DNA from: Janibacter indicus
GTDB lineage: Bacteria; Actinomycetota; Actinomycetes; Actinomycetales; Dermatophilaceae
DNA: 64,000 nucleotides
Direction of reading: 5' to 3'
NCBI RefSeq assembly: GCF_900176385.1
Contig: NZ_FWXN01000002.1
Location: 124,001-188,000, forward strand
Numbering within the stretch: the first letter of the stretch is position 1; every line of letters starts with the position of its first letter. The notes below the pieces were generated by a model. That model did not search any database. It saw nothing but the letters and a program-made list of their open reading frames with translations, and was not told the origin of the DNA. Position numbers and translations under genes: made by a program. Shown piece by piece: positions 36,850-45,501 of this stretch.

Positions 36850-37446
36850 TCAGCAGGAGCCCTTGATGTCCTCCTGCCAAGCGATCCGCCAGGCGTCGGC
36901 GTTGGGCCAGCTGCGGTTGAGCACGTGGAAGCTCACCGGTCGTGGCCCCTTGCCCTCCGAGCCCTTGACCTTGGTCCCGGAGGCGTTGACGAGGTGGGTG
37001 CCGCTCTCGTCGATGCAGGCCCTGACCTTGACGAAGGGAGGGATGGCCGTGCCCTTGATCGGGGCCGGGTCGAGGTCGATCTTCGTCGCGGTCGGGTCAC
37101 CCACGAGCTTCGTCTCGCCCTGGCGGGTCTGCTTGTCGACGGTCAGCTCGGCCGCGTCGGCGAGGATGGCCGTCGCCTCGGTGCCCTCGGCGAAGCCGAT
37201 GGAGGCCTCGGTGGTGTAGTGGTCGGGCTGGGCGAGGATGGTGTTGCGGCCGCTCACCCACTGGTAGACGCGCTGACGCGCGCGGTCGGAGGCGACGTCG
37301 TCGGCGTCCACCGACGTCGTCTGGCTCTGGTCGACGAGGTCGGGTGGCAGGTGCTCGTCCTCACGATCACCGTCACCGCAGCCGGCGAGGACCACCCCGA
37401 TGGCCAGCACCACGGCCAGGTGCCCTCCGCGACGGGGTCGGGTCAC
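36850..37446 (-). CDS. Lipoprotein of unknown function, tail of the Tad operon
   Basis: A 198-residue predicted lipoprotein: GTG start, Arg-rich n-region, hydrophobic segment, lipobox LAGC. The mature part (QRVYQWVSGRNTILAQPDHY; WPNADAWRIAWQEDIKGSC) is not recognised, but has two Cys that could pair. The GTG overlaps the stop of the preceding exported-protein gene (GTGA). It is the last gene of the long minus-strand locus. Confidence 0.75.
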   Translation of the reverse strand: MTRPRRGGHLAVVLAIGVVLAGCGDGDREDEHLPPDLVDQSQTTSVDADDVASDRARQRVYQWVSGRNTILAQPDHYTTEASIGFAEGTEATAILADAAELTVDKQTRQGETKLVGDPTATKIDLDPAPIKGTAIPPFVKVRACIDESGTHLVNASGTKVKGSEGKGPRPVSFHVLNRSWPNADAWRIAWQEDIKGSC

Positions 37447-38366
37447 TTGTTGACCACCTGGTTCTCGCCGATACGGATCCACAGCGACTGCTTGAACTCG
37501 GTCTGCATGCGGCCTTCGCCGTTGGCATCCCGGTAGTTGATGTTCCAGTAGGTCGTGATGCGCACGAGGTAGTTACCGGGCTTCTTGTACTTGTGACCGC
37601 AGTCGGGCGTCTGCTCGGCCTTGCGCCGGGCGAAGGGCTCGCTCTTGCCGCAGGTGATCGACGTCCCGTCGCCCATCTCCCACTTGACGTGGGTCACGCC
37701 GGCGTCGACGTAGTAGCCGGTGTCGGGGTCCTCGACGAGCGGCGGGTCCCACTGCGAGTCGAACAGGGCGCGGGGCCACATCCACACGTTGAGGCCGACC
37801 GGCGCCATGCGGTACCCGTCGAAGCGGGCGTGCATGGGGACGGGGCTGGGCGCCAGACCGGGGTACATCGCCCGGAAGCGCGTGCCGACGGCCGTCTCGA
37901 GGTCCTCCTGGAGGTCCTGGGGGTTGTTGGTCTCCGGCGGCTCCTCCGACCAGAAGGAGTCCCGGGGGATGAGGACATTGCCCTCGTCGTTGAGGCCGGT
38001 GCACGTGTAGAGCTTTGCGCCCTCGCGGTAGCCCGGGTGGTCGGGACCCGGCTGGTCGGTCGCCTCGATGACGTAGCACTGCCGAGCGTTGCTCCACGAG
38101 CCGGCGACGGCGTCCTCGCAGGGCACGCTCTTGTACTCCGGCGCCCCACGGTGGCAGGCCGGTCGCCCGCCACCCTTGCCGCCGCCGGTGCCGTCGGACT
38201 TCTCCCCGCCGAAGACGATCCGGCAGTTGGCCCGCAGGCCGAAGTTGCGGCAGATGTTGGCGTCGCTGTCGGGCGCGGCCGACAGGGAGAGGGCGAGGAA
38301 GAGCAGTGTCACGCCGAAGGTGGCGAAGAGGCGCTCCCGGGTCAGGACGCGGGTCAGGGTCGTCAT
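37443..38366 (-). CDS. Exported protein of unknown function
   Basis: A 307-residue protein with a signal peptide (FATFGVTLLFLALSLSAAP, about 12-30) and a Cys-rich mature part with around nine Cys (NICRNFGLRANCRIVFGGEK; PACHRGAPEYKSVPC). A C-terminal segment resembles a PKD-type beta domain (THVKWEMGDGTSITC...CGHKYKKPGNYLVRIT). AGGAGG precedes ATG 38364-38366 with 8-base spacing. Position at the end of the Tad locus suggests a surface or pilus-associated role; that is inference. Confidence 0.72.
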   Translation of the reverse strand: MTTLTRVLTRERLFATFGVTLLFLALSLSAAPDSDANICRNFGLRANCRIVFGGEKSDGTGGGKGGGRPACHRGAPEYKSVPCEDAVAGSWSNARQCYVIEATDQPGPDHPGYREGAKLYTCTGLNDEGNVLIPRDSFWSEEPPETNNPQDLQEDLETAVGTRFRAMYPGLAPSPVPMHARFDGYRMAPVGLNVWMWPRALFDSQWDPPLVEDPDTGYYVDAGVTHVKWEMGDGTSITCGKSEPFARRKAEQTPDCGHKYKKPGNYLVRITTYWNINYRDANGEGRMQTEFKQSLWIRIGENQVVNK

Positions 38367-38379
38367 CGCTGTGGCCTCC

Positions 38380-41300
38380 TCAGACCGCGTGATGGGTGGT
38401 CGTGGGGGTCTGCGAGGCGGTGAGCTCGGGGAGGGTGGCGAGCAGCTCGCGCGACGCGGGCTCGAGGACGCCATCGGCCAGCCGGCCGCAGTCGGCCAGG
38501 CCGAAGGCCGCGGCATCGCGGGCGACCGGGTCGCCGAGCTCGTGGGTGGCCAGCAGCTGCAGGCGCCACAGGGCCTCGACGCCGGGCTCGACCGTCAGGC
38601 CGACCACGGTCGCGTCGTGCGCGGCCGCCCAACGCCCCTCCATGAGCCGGCGGCGGGCCAGCTCGGTCGCCGCAGTGGTGATGGCGAAGATCATCTGCGA
38701 ACGCAGCGCCTGCGCCCAGACGTAGTGCCGCGGGTGCACCCCGGCGAAGGGGCGTCCGCGAACCAGACCGAGGGCCTGCTCGAGGTGCTCGGTGCCGGCG
38801 GTCGAGGGGTCGGCGGGCACGAGTCCCTGCCACAGCGACCAGTCGCTCGCGATCGTGCGGGCCGCGACCAGACCGCCCTGCGGGGTCTCGTCGGGACCCA
38901 GCCAGGAGCCGAGCCCGGCGAGCGAGCTGTCGCGCACGCGCGAGTGGTCGTGCACGGCGCGGTTGGGCCACATGGCGTCGTCGATCTCGGTGCCCGTCGC
39001 CTCGGGATGCGTGCTGAGGTAGGCCGCGAGCTCGGTGAGGCGCATGCGGTGGGCGGGGGTGACGTCGCCGACGTTGTCGATGTCGACCGGGCCGAGCAGT
39101 CGCAGCACCGGCTCGTCGGTGGGCGCGGCGAGCTCGCGGACCCGCTCGGGGAAGGCGATGACCGGGGGCAGCGGGGTGCCCGGGGTCGGCGTGATCTGGT
39201 TGGACAGCCACCCCGGGGTGGTCCCCTGGGCGGTGATCTCGAGGCCGGCGGTCCGGCTCACCGTCGCGACGTCCTCACCCGGGGCGAAGGGGGTGTCCCC
39301 GGACGGGGTGTTGACCGGGGTGTTCCACCGGACCTGGGTGCGGCTGCCGCTCTCGTCGTCGATCTGGGAGCGGCGCACGGTCGGTGCGTCGTCGAGCAGG
39401 TCGTCGCCGGGGTCGACGGTGACCTCGGGCGTGGCGGCCGCGACGGAGGCGAGCGTCGGCTCGCCCTCGGCGGGCGCCCAGACGTCGTCGGAGGGGGCCA
39501 CGAGGTCGAAGAGGAAGCCGATGCGGGCGGCGTCCTGCGCACTCAGCCGCTCGGGCCGCACCTGCAGGTAGGCGGGGGAGAGGACAGCCGCGTCGGGGTC
39601 GTCGCCGATGAGCAGGGCGTCGGCGCCGTCGGCGATGGTGCTCGCGGAGTGCGCCAGGGCCACGCGGGGCGAGGACGCGACGGCCTTGTCGAGGCGACGA
39701 CGGTCGCGCGCGTCGAGGTCGCCGCTGACGACGATCACCTCGCGGGCGGTCGGGTCGATCTGCACCTGCACCGAGAGGGTGTAGGTGGCCATGTCGGGGA
39801 CGAAGCGCACCCGCGACGAGCCGATGACCTGCTCGAGCTCGGGGTGGCCGCCGATGACCGTGACGGTCGTGGCATCGGCCCACGGCGAGGTGGCGAGCGA
39901 GAGCGTCATGGCCGCGAGGGTGTCGCGGGTGCGGGAGCCGTCGCCGACGACGGCGAAAGTGCGCGCATCGGCGAGGTTGACCAGGACGTGGGCCTCCTCG
40001 TCGTCCTGCCCGACGGCCACGAGCGCGGGGAAGGGGGCCGGCTCGGTGACGAGCATGCCGGGGTCGAGGGTCATCGCCCGGTCGACCGCGAGGGTCCACA
40101 GGCGCGGGTCGGCGGTCGAGGTCCACGGGGCGGGCAGGCGCATCGGGTCGGCGAGCTGCACGTCGAGCTGCGAGCGACCGACGCGCACCGAGCGCAGCCC
40201 CGGCAGGGCGCGGCCGGCCTCGCGGGCGGCCACCGCGATGTGCCGCAGCGCGATGTCGACCGTGTCGATCGTGTGGACGTCGGCGACGAGCGCGAGCTCT
40301 CGCTCGAGGTCGGTCGCGTCGGCCTCGTCGGGGCGGGTGAGCCGGCCGGCCCGACGGCGGCGAGCGAGGTCGAGGAGGGAGAGCAGGCCGGCCGCGGTGA
40401 GTCCGGACAGGCCCAGGACGGTGCTGCCCCACTCGTCGGCCGGGTCACCGAGGACGACCGGGTCGGTCGCGCCCTCGTCGGTGTCACCGACGGGCGCCAC
40501 AGTGGCCGAGGAGCCGACCCCCGCAGCCCCGGACGCGGCGCCAGTCACCGAGACGGCCTCGGCGCGGTCCGCCGCGTCGGAGTCCGCCCCACCGGCGGCG
40601 TCCGCGTCGGGAGTGCTGGGCGTCGTGGAGGCATGGGAGGGCGTCGACGGGGCGGCATCGGCGCTCGCCGCTGCGGCGTTGGTGCCGCCCGGGACCTGCA
40701 GCTCCCAGCCGGGCTGGATGAGATCGGGGTCGGTGAGTCGTCCGCCGTCGGGCTGCTGCTCGGTTCCGGTCGCCTCGACGATCTCGGTGTAGCGGCTGCC
40801 GTCGCCGAGCTCGTCCTCGGCGATCTCCCAGAGGGTGTCGCCCTGCTCGACCGTGTGGGTGTCGCCGTCAGCAGCAGGCGCTGGCGACTCGTCGGGCAGC
40901 TGGAGCTGCTGGCCGGGCGAGATCCAGTTGGAGGCCGGGATCGTGTCGCGGTTGAGCTCGAGGATCTCGGTGTAACGGGCGCCGTCGCCGAGCTGGGACT
41001 CGGCGATGGACCACAGGCTCTCGCCCTGGGCGACCTCGTGGGTGATCGTCGCGCGCTCGCTCGTCGGGGCTACGGAGTCGGTCTCGGCCGTGGCCGCAGC
41101 ATCGGCGGCGACGGCGGCGACGGCCCCGCCGGCAAGGGTGGTGCTCGCGGTCGTCGCGTCGCCGGAGCCCGGCGCGGGAGCGGCGTGCGCGGTGCCGGCC
41201 CAGGTGCCCACGGTCGGGATGGTGATGAAGAGCAGGGCAGCGGTGCCGACGATGTAGCGGGCGATGCCCTGGGGCAGCGAGAGCCCCGGCAGCCGTGGCA

Positions 41301-41580
41301 CGTCGACGCCGAGGAGTCGCGCCCCGATCTCGAGGACGATCGACAGCGTGATGAAGAGCCACGCGAGCCAGGCGGCGTAGCGGAAGATGACGAGCAGCAC
41401 GGACCCGTCGTCGGGGGAGGTGACGGCCTCCCAGATCTCGGCTGGGGAGGCCCACCGGTCAGGGACCGGGCCCGCGCCGATCTGGAGCAGCAGCCACGGG
41501 ACGCCGACGAGGAGGAGGACGACCCCGACGAGGGCGAGCAGCCCCTTGGCCCTACTGGCAGGCGCCGAAGGCGTTGACAT
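38380..41580 (-). CDS. Large membrane protein with LysM domains and C-terminal BTAD-like domain
   Basis: A 1066-residue protein. Three N-terminal helices are at about 12-32, 58-82 and 96-118. Two LysM modules follow, at about 172-222 (EVAQGESLWSIAESQLGDG) and 232-288 (TVEQGDTLWEIAEDELGDG). An Ala/Ser/Thr-rich linker leads to one more helix (VLGLSGLTAAGLLSLLDLA, about 390-408) and a long cytosolic part. The final about 240 residues (LLGPVDIDNVGD...LTELAAYLSTHPEATG...SLAGLGSWLGPDE) resemble the winged-helix/BTAD region of SARP regulators. Such proteins are linked to Tad loci in actinobacteria. Wall binding outside and regulation inside is plausible. Confidence 0.8.
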   Translation of the reverse strand: MSTPSAPASRAKGLLALVGVVLLLVGVPWLLLQIGAGPVPDRWASPAEIWEAVTSPDDGSVLLVIFRYAAWLAWLFITLSIVLEIGARLLGVDVPRLPGLSLPQGIARYIVGTAALLFITIPTVGTWAGTAHAAPAPGSGDATTASTTLAGGAVAAVAADAAATAETDSVAPTSERATITHEVAQGESLWSIAESQLGDGARYTEILELNRDTIPASNWISPGQQLQLPDESPAPAADGDTHTVEQGDTLWEIAEDELGDGSRYTEIVEATGTEQQPDGGRLTDPDLIQPGWELQVPGGTNAAAASADAAPSTPSHASTTPSTPDADAAGGADSDAADRAEAVSVTGAASGAAGVGSSATVAPVGDTDEGATDPVVLGDPADEWGSTVLGLSGLTAAGLLSLLDLARRRRAGRLTRPDEADATDLERELALVADVHTIDTVDIALRHIAVAAREAGRALPGLRSVRVGRSQLDVQLADPMRLPAPWTSTADPRLWTLAVDRAMTLDPGMLVTEPAPFPALVAVGQDDEEAHVLVNLADARTFAVVGDGSRTRDTLAAMTLSLATSPWADATTVTVIGGHPELEQVIGSSRVRFVPDMATYTLSVQVQIDPTAREVIVVSGDLDARDRRRLDKAVASSPRVALAHSASTIADGADALLIGDDPDAAVLSPAYLQVRPERLSAQDAARIGFLFDLVAPSDDVWAPAEGEPTLASVAAATPEVTVDPGDDLLDDAPTVRRSQIDDESGSRTQVRWNTPVNTPSGDTPFAPGEDVATVSRTAGLEITAQGTTPGWLSNQITPTPGTPLPPVIAFPERVRELAAPTDEPVLRLLGPVDIDNVGDVTPAHRMRLTELAAYLSTHPEATGTEIDDAMWPNRAVHDHSRVRDSSLAGLGSWLGPDETPQGGLVAARTIASDWSLWQGLVPADPSTAGTEHLEQALGLVRGRPFAGVHPRHYVWAQALRSQMIFAITTAATELARRRLMEGRWAAAHDATVVGLTVEPGVEALWRLQLLATHELGDPVARDAAAFGLADCGRLADGVLEPASRELLATLPELTASQTPTTTHHAV

Positions 41581-42046
41581 CGGGGTCGTACTCCTCTCCC
41601 TTGCCGTCCGTGCGGTACTGGTAGGCGCTGCCGGTGCCCTCGACCTCACGCGGGCCGACGCCGAGGATGCCCAGGAAGATCGGCTCCCAGGTGCGGGTGG
41701 CCTCGACCGTGACGGTGTGCCCGCCCTCGGTGACCCGGACGTCGGTGAGCGTGACGTCGGTGGTGTGGGTGGCCACGAACTCCTCGGCCGCGGTCTGGGC
41801 CTGGTGCTGCGGGACGGTGATCTCGGCACCCCAGATGGCGCACCCCTTGTTGATCGACTGCCCGGCGTAGCGCGCCGTCTCGGCGGCGACGTCGTTGGCC
41901 TGCTGCATCGCGCGGACCTGACCGCCGCCGTCGACGACGAGGCCGACGAGCGGGATCGTCGCGAAGACCGCGGAGACGAAGTAGGTGCTCAGCGAGCCGC
42001 GCTCGTCGCGCAACCGGGCGAGGATGCGGGGGGCCGGTCGGTGCAT
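41552..42046 (-). CDS. TadG-like pseudopilin
   Basis: A 164-residue protein with a short basic N-terminus, DERGSLSTYFVSAVFATIPL as the membrane segment and an extracytoplasmic domain (VEATRTWEPIFLGILGVG). It matches the Rv3656/TadG-like membrane proteins of actinobacterial Flp loci. The 3' end overlaps the LysM gene start by 29 bp, and the start overlaps the stop of the upstream TadE-like gene. Confidence 0.75.
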   Translation of the reverse strand: MHRPAPRILARLRDERGSLSTYFVSAVFATIPLVGLVVDGGGQVRAMQQANDVAAETARYAGQSINKGCAIWGAEITVPQHQAQTAAEEFVATHTTDVTLTDVRVTEGGHTVTVEATRTWEPIFLGILGVGPREVEGTGSAYQYRTDGKGEEYDPDVNAFGACQ

Positions 42047-42480
42047 CAGCGCTCCCGGTAGGCGTCGATGGGGCTGCTCGCGGTCGCCGAGACCTGGTGG
42101 CTGCCACCCACGCCGGGCAGGGCCAAGTCGGCCAGGGCGACGTCGCACGTCACCGTGGCGGTCACGACGAGCCCGGTCACACCGGGGTCGGTGTCCTTGC
42201 CCGAGGTGTCGAGCTGGATGTCCATCGAGTCGCACGTCAGGTCCTGCTCGGCGAGGAAGGCCTCGGCTGCCTCGAGTCCGCGCTCCTCGGCGTCGCTGCC
42301 GCGCTCGATCGACGCTGCGCGGGCGGCCTCGCCGGCGGCGGACTGGATCGACTGCTGCGCGATGGCGAGTCGGCCGCCCATGACGAGCATGGCGATGAGC
42401 AGGCCGAAGGCGGGGGCGAGGATGACCATCTCGATGCTGGCCGAGCCACTCTCGCTCCGCAGCCGTCGCCGGTGGCTCAC
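42046..42480 (-). CDS. TadE-like pseudopilin
   Basis: A 144-residue protein with the TadE hallmark SGSASIEMVILAPAFGLLIA (about 11-30) and an outer domain with two Cys (LTCDSMD; VTCDVAL). GTG 42478-42480 overlaps the preceding stop (GTGA). TadE-like proteins are minor pseudopilins needed for Flp pilus assembly. Confidence 0.85.
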   Translation of the reverse strand: MSHRRRLRSESGSASIEMVILAPAFGLLIAMLVMGGRLAIAQQSIQSAAGEAARAASIERGSDAEERGLEAAEAFLAEQDLTCDSMDIQLDTSGKDTDPGVTGLVVTATVTCDVALADLALPGVGGSHQVSATASSPIDAYRER

Positions 42481-42944
42481 CACGACGGCCTCTCGGTGCG
42501 GTCGATGCCGCTGCCCTCGAAGTCCTCCACCCGGGTGAACTCCTCGATCGCGCGGGTCGAGGACTGCGAGACCTGAGGGTCCCACCCGGGGATGATCGAC
42601 ATCGTCGTGCCGGTGACCCGGACGGTGACGGTGCCGTTGCCGCGGTCGCGGGTCACCTCGACGTCGGGGCTCTCGAGCAGGCCGTCACCACCTGCGCGAG
42701 CGGCGAAGTCGAGGGCTGCGCTGCGCCCGTGCTCGTCGGTCTGCTCGTAGCCGGCGGCCCCTCGGGCGCCCTCCTGAGCGGAGGCCAAGGCGACGGTGCG
42801 GCCCTGGTAGTAGACGGCGCCCTGCACGGCGAGGAAGAGCAGGCTCAGGGCGAGGGGGAGCAGGACGACCATCTCGAGGGACAGCGCACCGCGGTCGGAG
42901 CGCCACCGCTCCGGCCTACCGTGCTGTGCCCTCCGGGTGATCAA
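42477..42944 (-). CDS. TadE-like pseudopilin
   Basis: A 155-residue protein with the hallmark DRGALSLEMVVLLPLALSLL (about 18-37). The likely start is TTG 42942-42944, which overlaps the Flp stop (TTGA); an upstream start is unlikely because it would lie inside flp. A second TadE-like protein follows directly. Confidence 0.8.
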   Translation of the reverse strand: MITRRAQHGRPERWRSDRGALSLEMVVLLPLALSLLFLAVQGAVYYQGRTVALASAQEGARGAAGYEQTDEHGRSAALDFAARAGGDGLLESPDVEVTRDRGNGTVTVRVTGTTMSIIPGWDPQVSQSSTRAIEEFTRVEDFEGSGIDRTERPSW

Positions 42945-43159
42945 GGTGCCTTGATCTCCTGGCTCTTGCTGCGAACGAAGGTCGTGATGGCGCCGATGAC
43001 GATGACCGAGATGGTGATGACCGCGACGGCCCACAGCACCTGCTCGATGGTGACCGAGCCGCGCTCGTCGCGGGCGCGGTTGATGACATCCGTCTGGTCG
43101 CCGAAGTAGTCAAGGACCTGTGCGCCCAAGACCTGGAGGGCGGCGAAGAACTGGATCAT
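42941..43159 (-). CDS. Flp-type pilin
   Basis: A 72-residue protein ending its leader with DERGSVTIEQVLWAVAVITI: a charged n-region, a cleavage-like Gly, Glu at +5 and a single hydrophobic helix, the layout of Flp/Tad major pilins. GGGAGA precedes the ATG. It heads the flp-tadE-tadE-tadG group. Confidence 0.82.
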   Translation of the reverse strand: MIQFFAALQVLGAQVLDYFGDQTDVINRARDERGSVTIEQVLWAVAVITISVIVIGAITTFVRSKSQEIKAP

Positions 43160-43280
43160 GTGGGTCTCTCCCGGGACAAAGTGAGGGGTGGCCCGGGAGG
43201 CTGCTGTCCCCCCGGACGTGTCACAGGCTATCGGAGGGTGGCCTCGGACCCCAAGAAGAGAACTCCCCGCCATCCGGCGT

Positions 43281-43634
43281 TCACCCCGTCAACTGAGCGA
43301 GGTCAGTAGACGACTCGTTTGGGTTCCACAAACGCACCATTGTAGGAGCCGACCTTTGATGTGTCTCGAACACTGCGTTGTGCCCGGGAGAAGTTTCCCA
43401 GCCCGCGACAGCAGGCAGGCACTTCGACGAAACCCACACCTTGGTCGAGGTGATCCGGCCACCCGGAGGGATGGCATAGGTGGTCCACGCCTGTGGGGTT
43501 GAACGGATGACTCCGCTGGCTGCTTAGCAGTCGAACTTGGTGCTGACGCCCAGAACCGTCAGAAGGGCGGCCGCGCCGACTGAGGCAGCCGCAGTGCGTG
43601 CCGTAGGCCGTTGGTTCGTCGTTCGAGCTTTCAT
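43281..43634 (-). pseudogene. Small secreted-protein gene interrupted by in-frame TAA
   Basis: From ATG 43632-43634, preceded by GGGGAAGC, 36 codons encode a signal-peptide-like start (MKARTTNQRPTARTAAASVG, then AAALLTVLGVSTKFDC). A TAA at 43524-43526 stops it. The same frame continues for 80 codons (WTTYAIPPGGRITSTKVWVS... HNAVFETHQRSAPTMVRLW) to TGA 43281-43283. The whole would be a secreted protein of about 117 residues. Base composition is less GC-rich than neighbours. Either a recent nonsense mutation, a readthrough gene, or a functional 36-residue peptide. Family not recognised. Confidence 0.6.
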
Positions 43635-43711
43635 TGCTTCCCCTTGTCTGGTCATCCGGTGACCACCTCAAGCTAGGACGTGGGGAATCTGTCGCAACAT
43701 GAGATTGCGGA

Positions 43712-44629
43712 TCAGGCGCCGATGATCCGCAGCAGGGAGGGAGTCACGAGGATGGCCATGAAGATCAGCCCGAGTGTGGACATCGGGATCGACATCCGCT
43801 CACCCGTGGCGTTGGCCTCGGCGAGGGCGGAGTTGAGCTCGGCGGTGCGCATGCTCTGCGAGCGCGAGCGCAGGGTCTGGTAGACCTGCGCGCCCTCCTC
43901 GCCGGACAGGCGCATGATGTCGGCGAGGTCGGCGAGCTCCGGCAGGCCGAGCTCGTCGGAGAGCTTGCGCAGAGCGTCCCAGGGCGGCAGGCCGGACCAG
44001 CGGGAGCGGGACAGCTCCTCGGCGAGCCGGCGGAAGACCCAGGAGTCGCCGATGTTGGCCGCGATCTCCATCGCCTGGCGGGGCCCGGAGCCGCTGTTGC
44101 GCTCGAGCGCCACGAGGTCGATGTAGGAGGCCAGGGCGCGGCCGAACTCCTTGCGGGCAGCCTTGGCGTCGTCCTTGACGTTGTAGTCCGGCAGGAAGAA
44201 CAAGCCGACTGCGCCGCCCGCGGAGGCGAGGAGGGTGATGATCCAGGGCAGGCCGAACCCAAAGAAGGAGAGGACGGTGAGCAACATGACCGGGATGAAG
44301 GCGCCCAAGATCGCGAAGACGACCTTTTCGCCGTAGAAGCGGTGCACCGGGATGCGCATGAGCGCCAGCTCGCGGTAGGGCGGCGCACCGAGGGAGTCGA
44401 GGGGCAGGGTGCGCATGGCCCAGCGGCCGAGCTTGTCGCGGGCGTCGCCCTCGGCTGTACCCGCCTCGACCGCACCCTCGTCGTGCGCGGACAAGGAGCG
44501 GTCCGGGGAGAGTCGGTCGAGGGCGGTGGCGAGGTCGACCTGGGCGGGCCGGAAGCGCCAGACGAGCATCGACAGGCCGAGCCCGACGAGGGCGCCGGCA
44601 ATCATCGCGATCTGCAGGGTGGTGGTCAT
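43712..44629 (-). CDS. tadC: Tad pilus inner-membrane protein TadC
   Basis: A 305-residue type II secretion F-domain protein: one N-terminal helix, a central pair (VVFAILGAFIPVMLLTVLSF and IITLLASAGGAVGLFFLP), the T2SSF domain (ASYIDLVALERNSGSGPRQA) and a C-terminal helix (LGLIFMAILVTPSLL). It forms the platform with TadB under the TadA ATPase. ATGA overlap with tadB. Confidence 0.92.
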   Translation of the reverse strand: MTTTLQIAMIAGALVGLGLSMLVWRFRPAQVDLATALDRLSPDRSLSAHDEGAVEAGTAEGDARDKLGRWAMRTLPLDSLGAPPYRELALMRIPVHRFYGEKVVFAILGAFIPVMLLTVLSFFGFGLPWIITLLASAGGAVGLFFLPDYNVKDDAKAARKEFGRALASYIDLVALERNSGSGPRQAMEIAANIGDSWVFRRLAEELSRSRWSGLPPWDALRKLSDELGLPELADLADIMRLSGEEGAQVYQTLRSRSQSMRTAELNSALAEANATGERMSIPMSTLGLIFMAILVTPSLLRIIGA

Positions 44630-45501
44630 CGACGCGCCTCCTCGGCGACCTCGTTGCCGATGAAGCGGGGCAGCTTCTTGCCCTTGGCCATCGACTTCAT
44701 CCAGACGAGTGCCCCGACGTAGGCGGCGAGCAGCACCGTGAGGATGACCTGGCCGATGCCGCTGCGGTAGGGCTCGAACATCGTCGTGAAGAAGAACATG
44801 ATGACCAGCACCGCGAGGGTGATGATCGTGACCCAGCGGGCGGTGGCCCGGGGCTTGGCCCGGTCGGCCTCGACCATGCGCCGCGAGCGCACGTCCTCGC
44901 CGACGGCGACGGCGACGGACTCGAGGACGCTCGCCAGGCCGGCGCCGCGACGCTGTGCGCCGAGCAGGAGGTTGGCGGCGAGCAGGTCGCCCGTGGAGTC
45001 GTCGAGGTCGTCGGCGAAGGCGCGCAGGGCGTCGTCGGTGGGCCAGCGCGCCCGCAGGCGGGCCGCCAGGAGGTTGACCTCGGGCTCGATCTCCTTGGGC
45101 GCCGAGCGCAGCGTCGCGACGATGGCCTGCTCGAGGCCGACACCGACGGTGAGCACCCCGGCGAGGGAGCGGGTCCACTCCTCCATCGCCTCGAGCCGGT
45201 CGATGCTCGCCTCGGCATCGCCGGAGCTGAGCAGCCACGGCAGGCCGATGATCGTCGCCGGGATGAGGACGATGGCGATGACCCAGCCGGTGAAGAGCGC
45301 GAAGATCACCCCCGCGACGACCCCGATGATGATGATCTGCCGGGTCCGGCGCGGCAGCTTGTCCCACCAGCCGTCACGGTCGGCGGCGGCGAGCTTGACC
45401 TTCTTGGGGCGCGGCGGGACCTTGCGCATGCCCTCGACGAAGGTGATGCCCGCGAGGACGAGCAGGCCGCCCATGAGGGCGCCGGTCAGCCAGGGGCTCA
45501 C
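44626..45501 (-). CDS. tadB: Tad pilus inner-membrane protein TadB
   Basis: A 291-residue T2SSF-domain protein with paired helices (IIIIGVVAGVIFALFTGWVI) and the conserved EEWTRSLAGVLTVGVGLEQA segment. The C-terminal helices are ITLAVLVIMFFFTTM and VILTVLLAAYVGALVW. GTG 45499-45501 overlaps the tadA stop (GTGA). Partner of TadC in the assembly platform. Confidence 0.92.
   Translation of the reverse strand: MSPWLTGALMGGLLVLAGITFVEGMRKVPPRPKKVKLAAADRDGWWDKLPRRTRQIIIIGVVAGVIFALFTGWVIAIVLIPATIIGLPWLLSSGDAEASIDRLEAMEEWTRSLAGVLTVGVGLEQAIVATLRSAPKEIEPEVNLLAARLRARWPTDDALRAFADDLDDSTGDLLAANLLLGAQRRGAGLASVLESVAVAVGEDVRSRRMVEADRAKPRATARWVTIITLAVLVIMFFFTTMFEPYRSGIGQVILTVLLAAYVGALVWMKSMAKGKKLPRFIGNEVAEEARR

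Noticed and set aside
38089-41577. 1162-residue plus-strand open frame opposite the LysM gene
   Set aside because: Shadow frame with Gly/Arg/Val-rich low-complexity sequence; the minus strand has clear LysM domains and operon overlaps.
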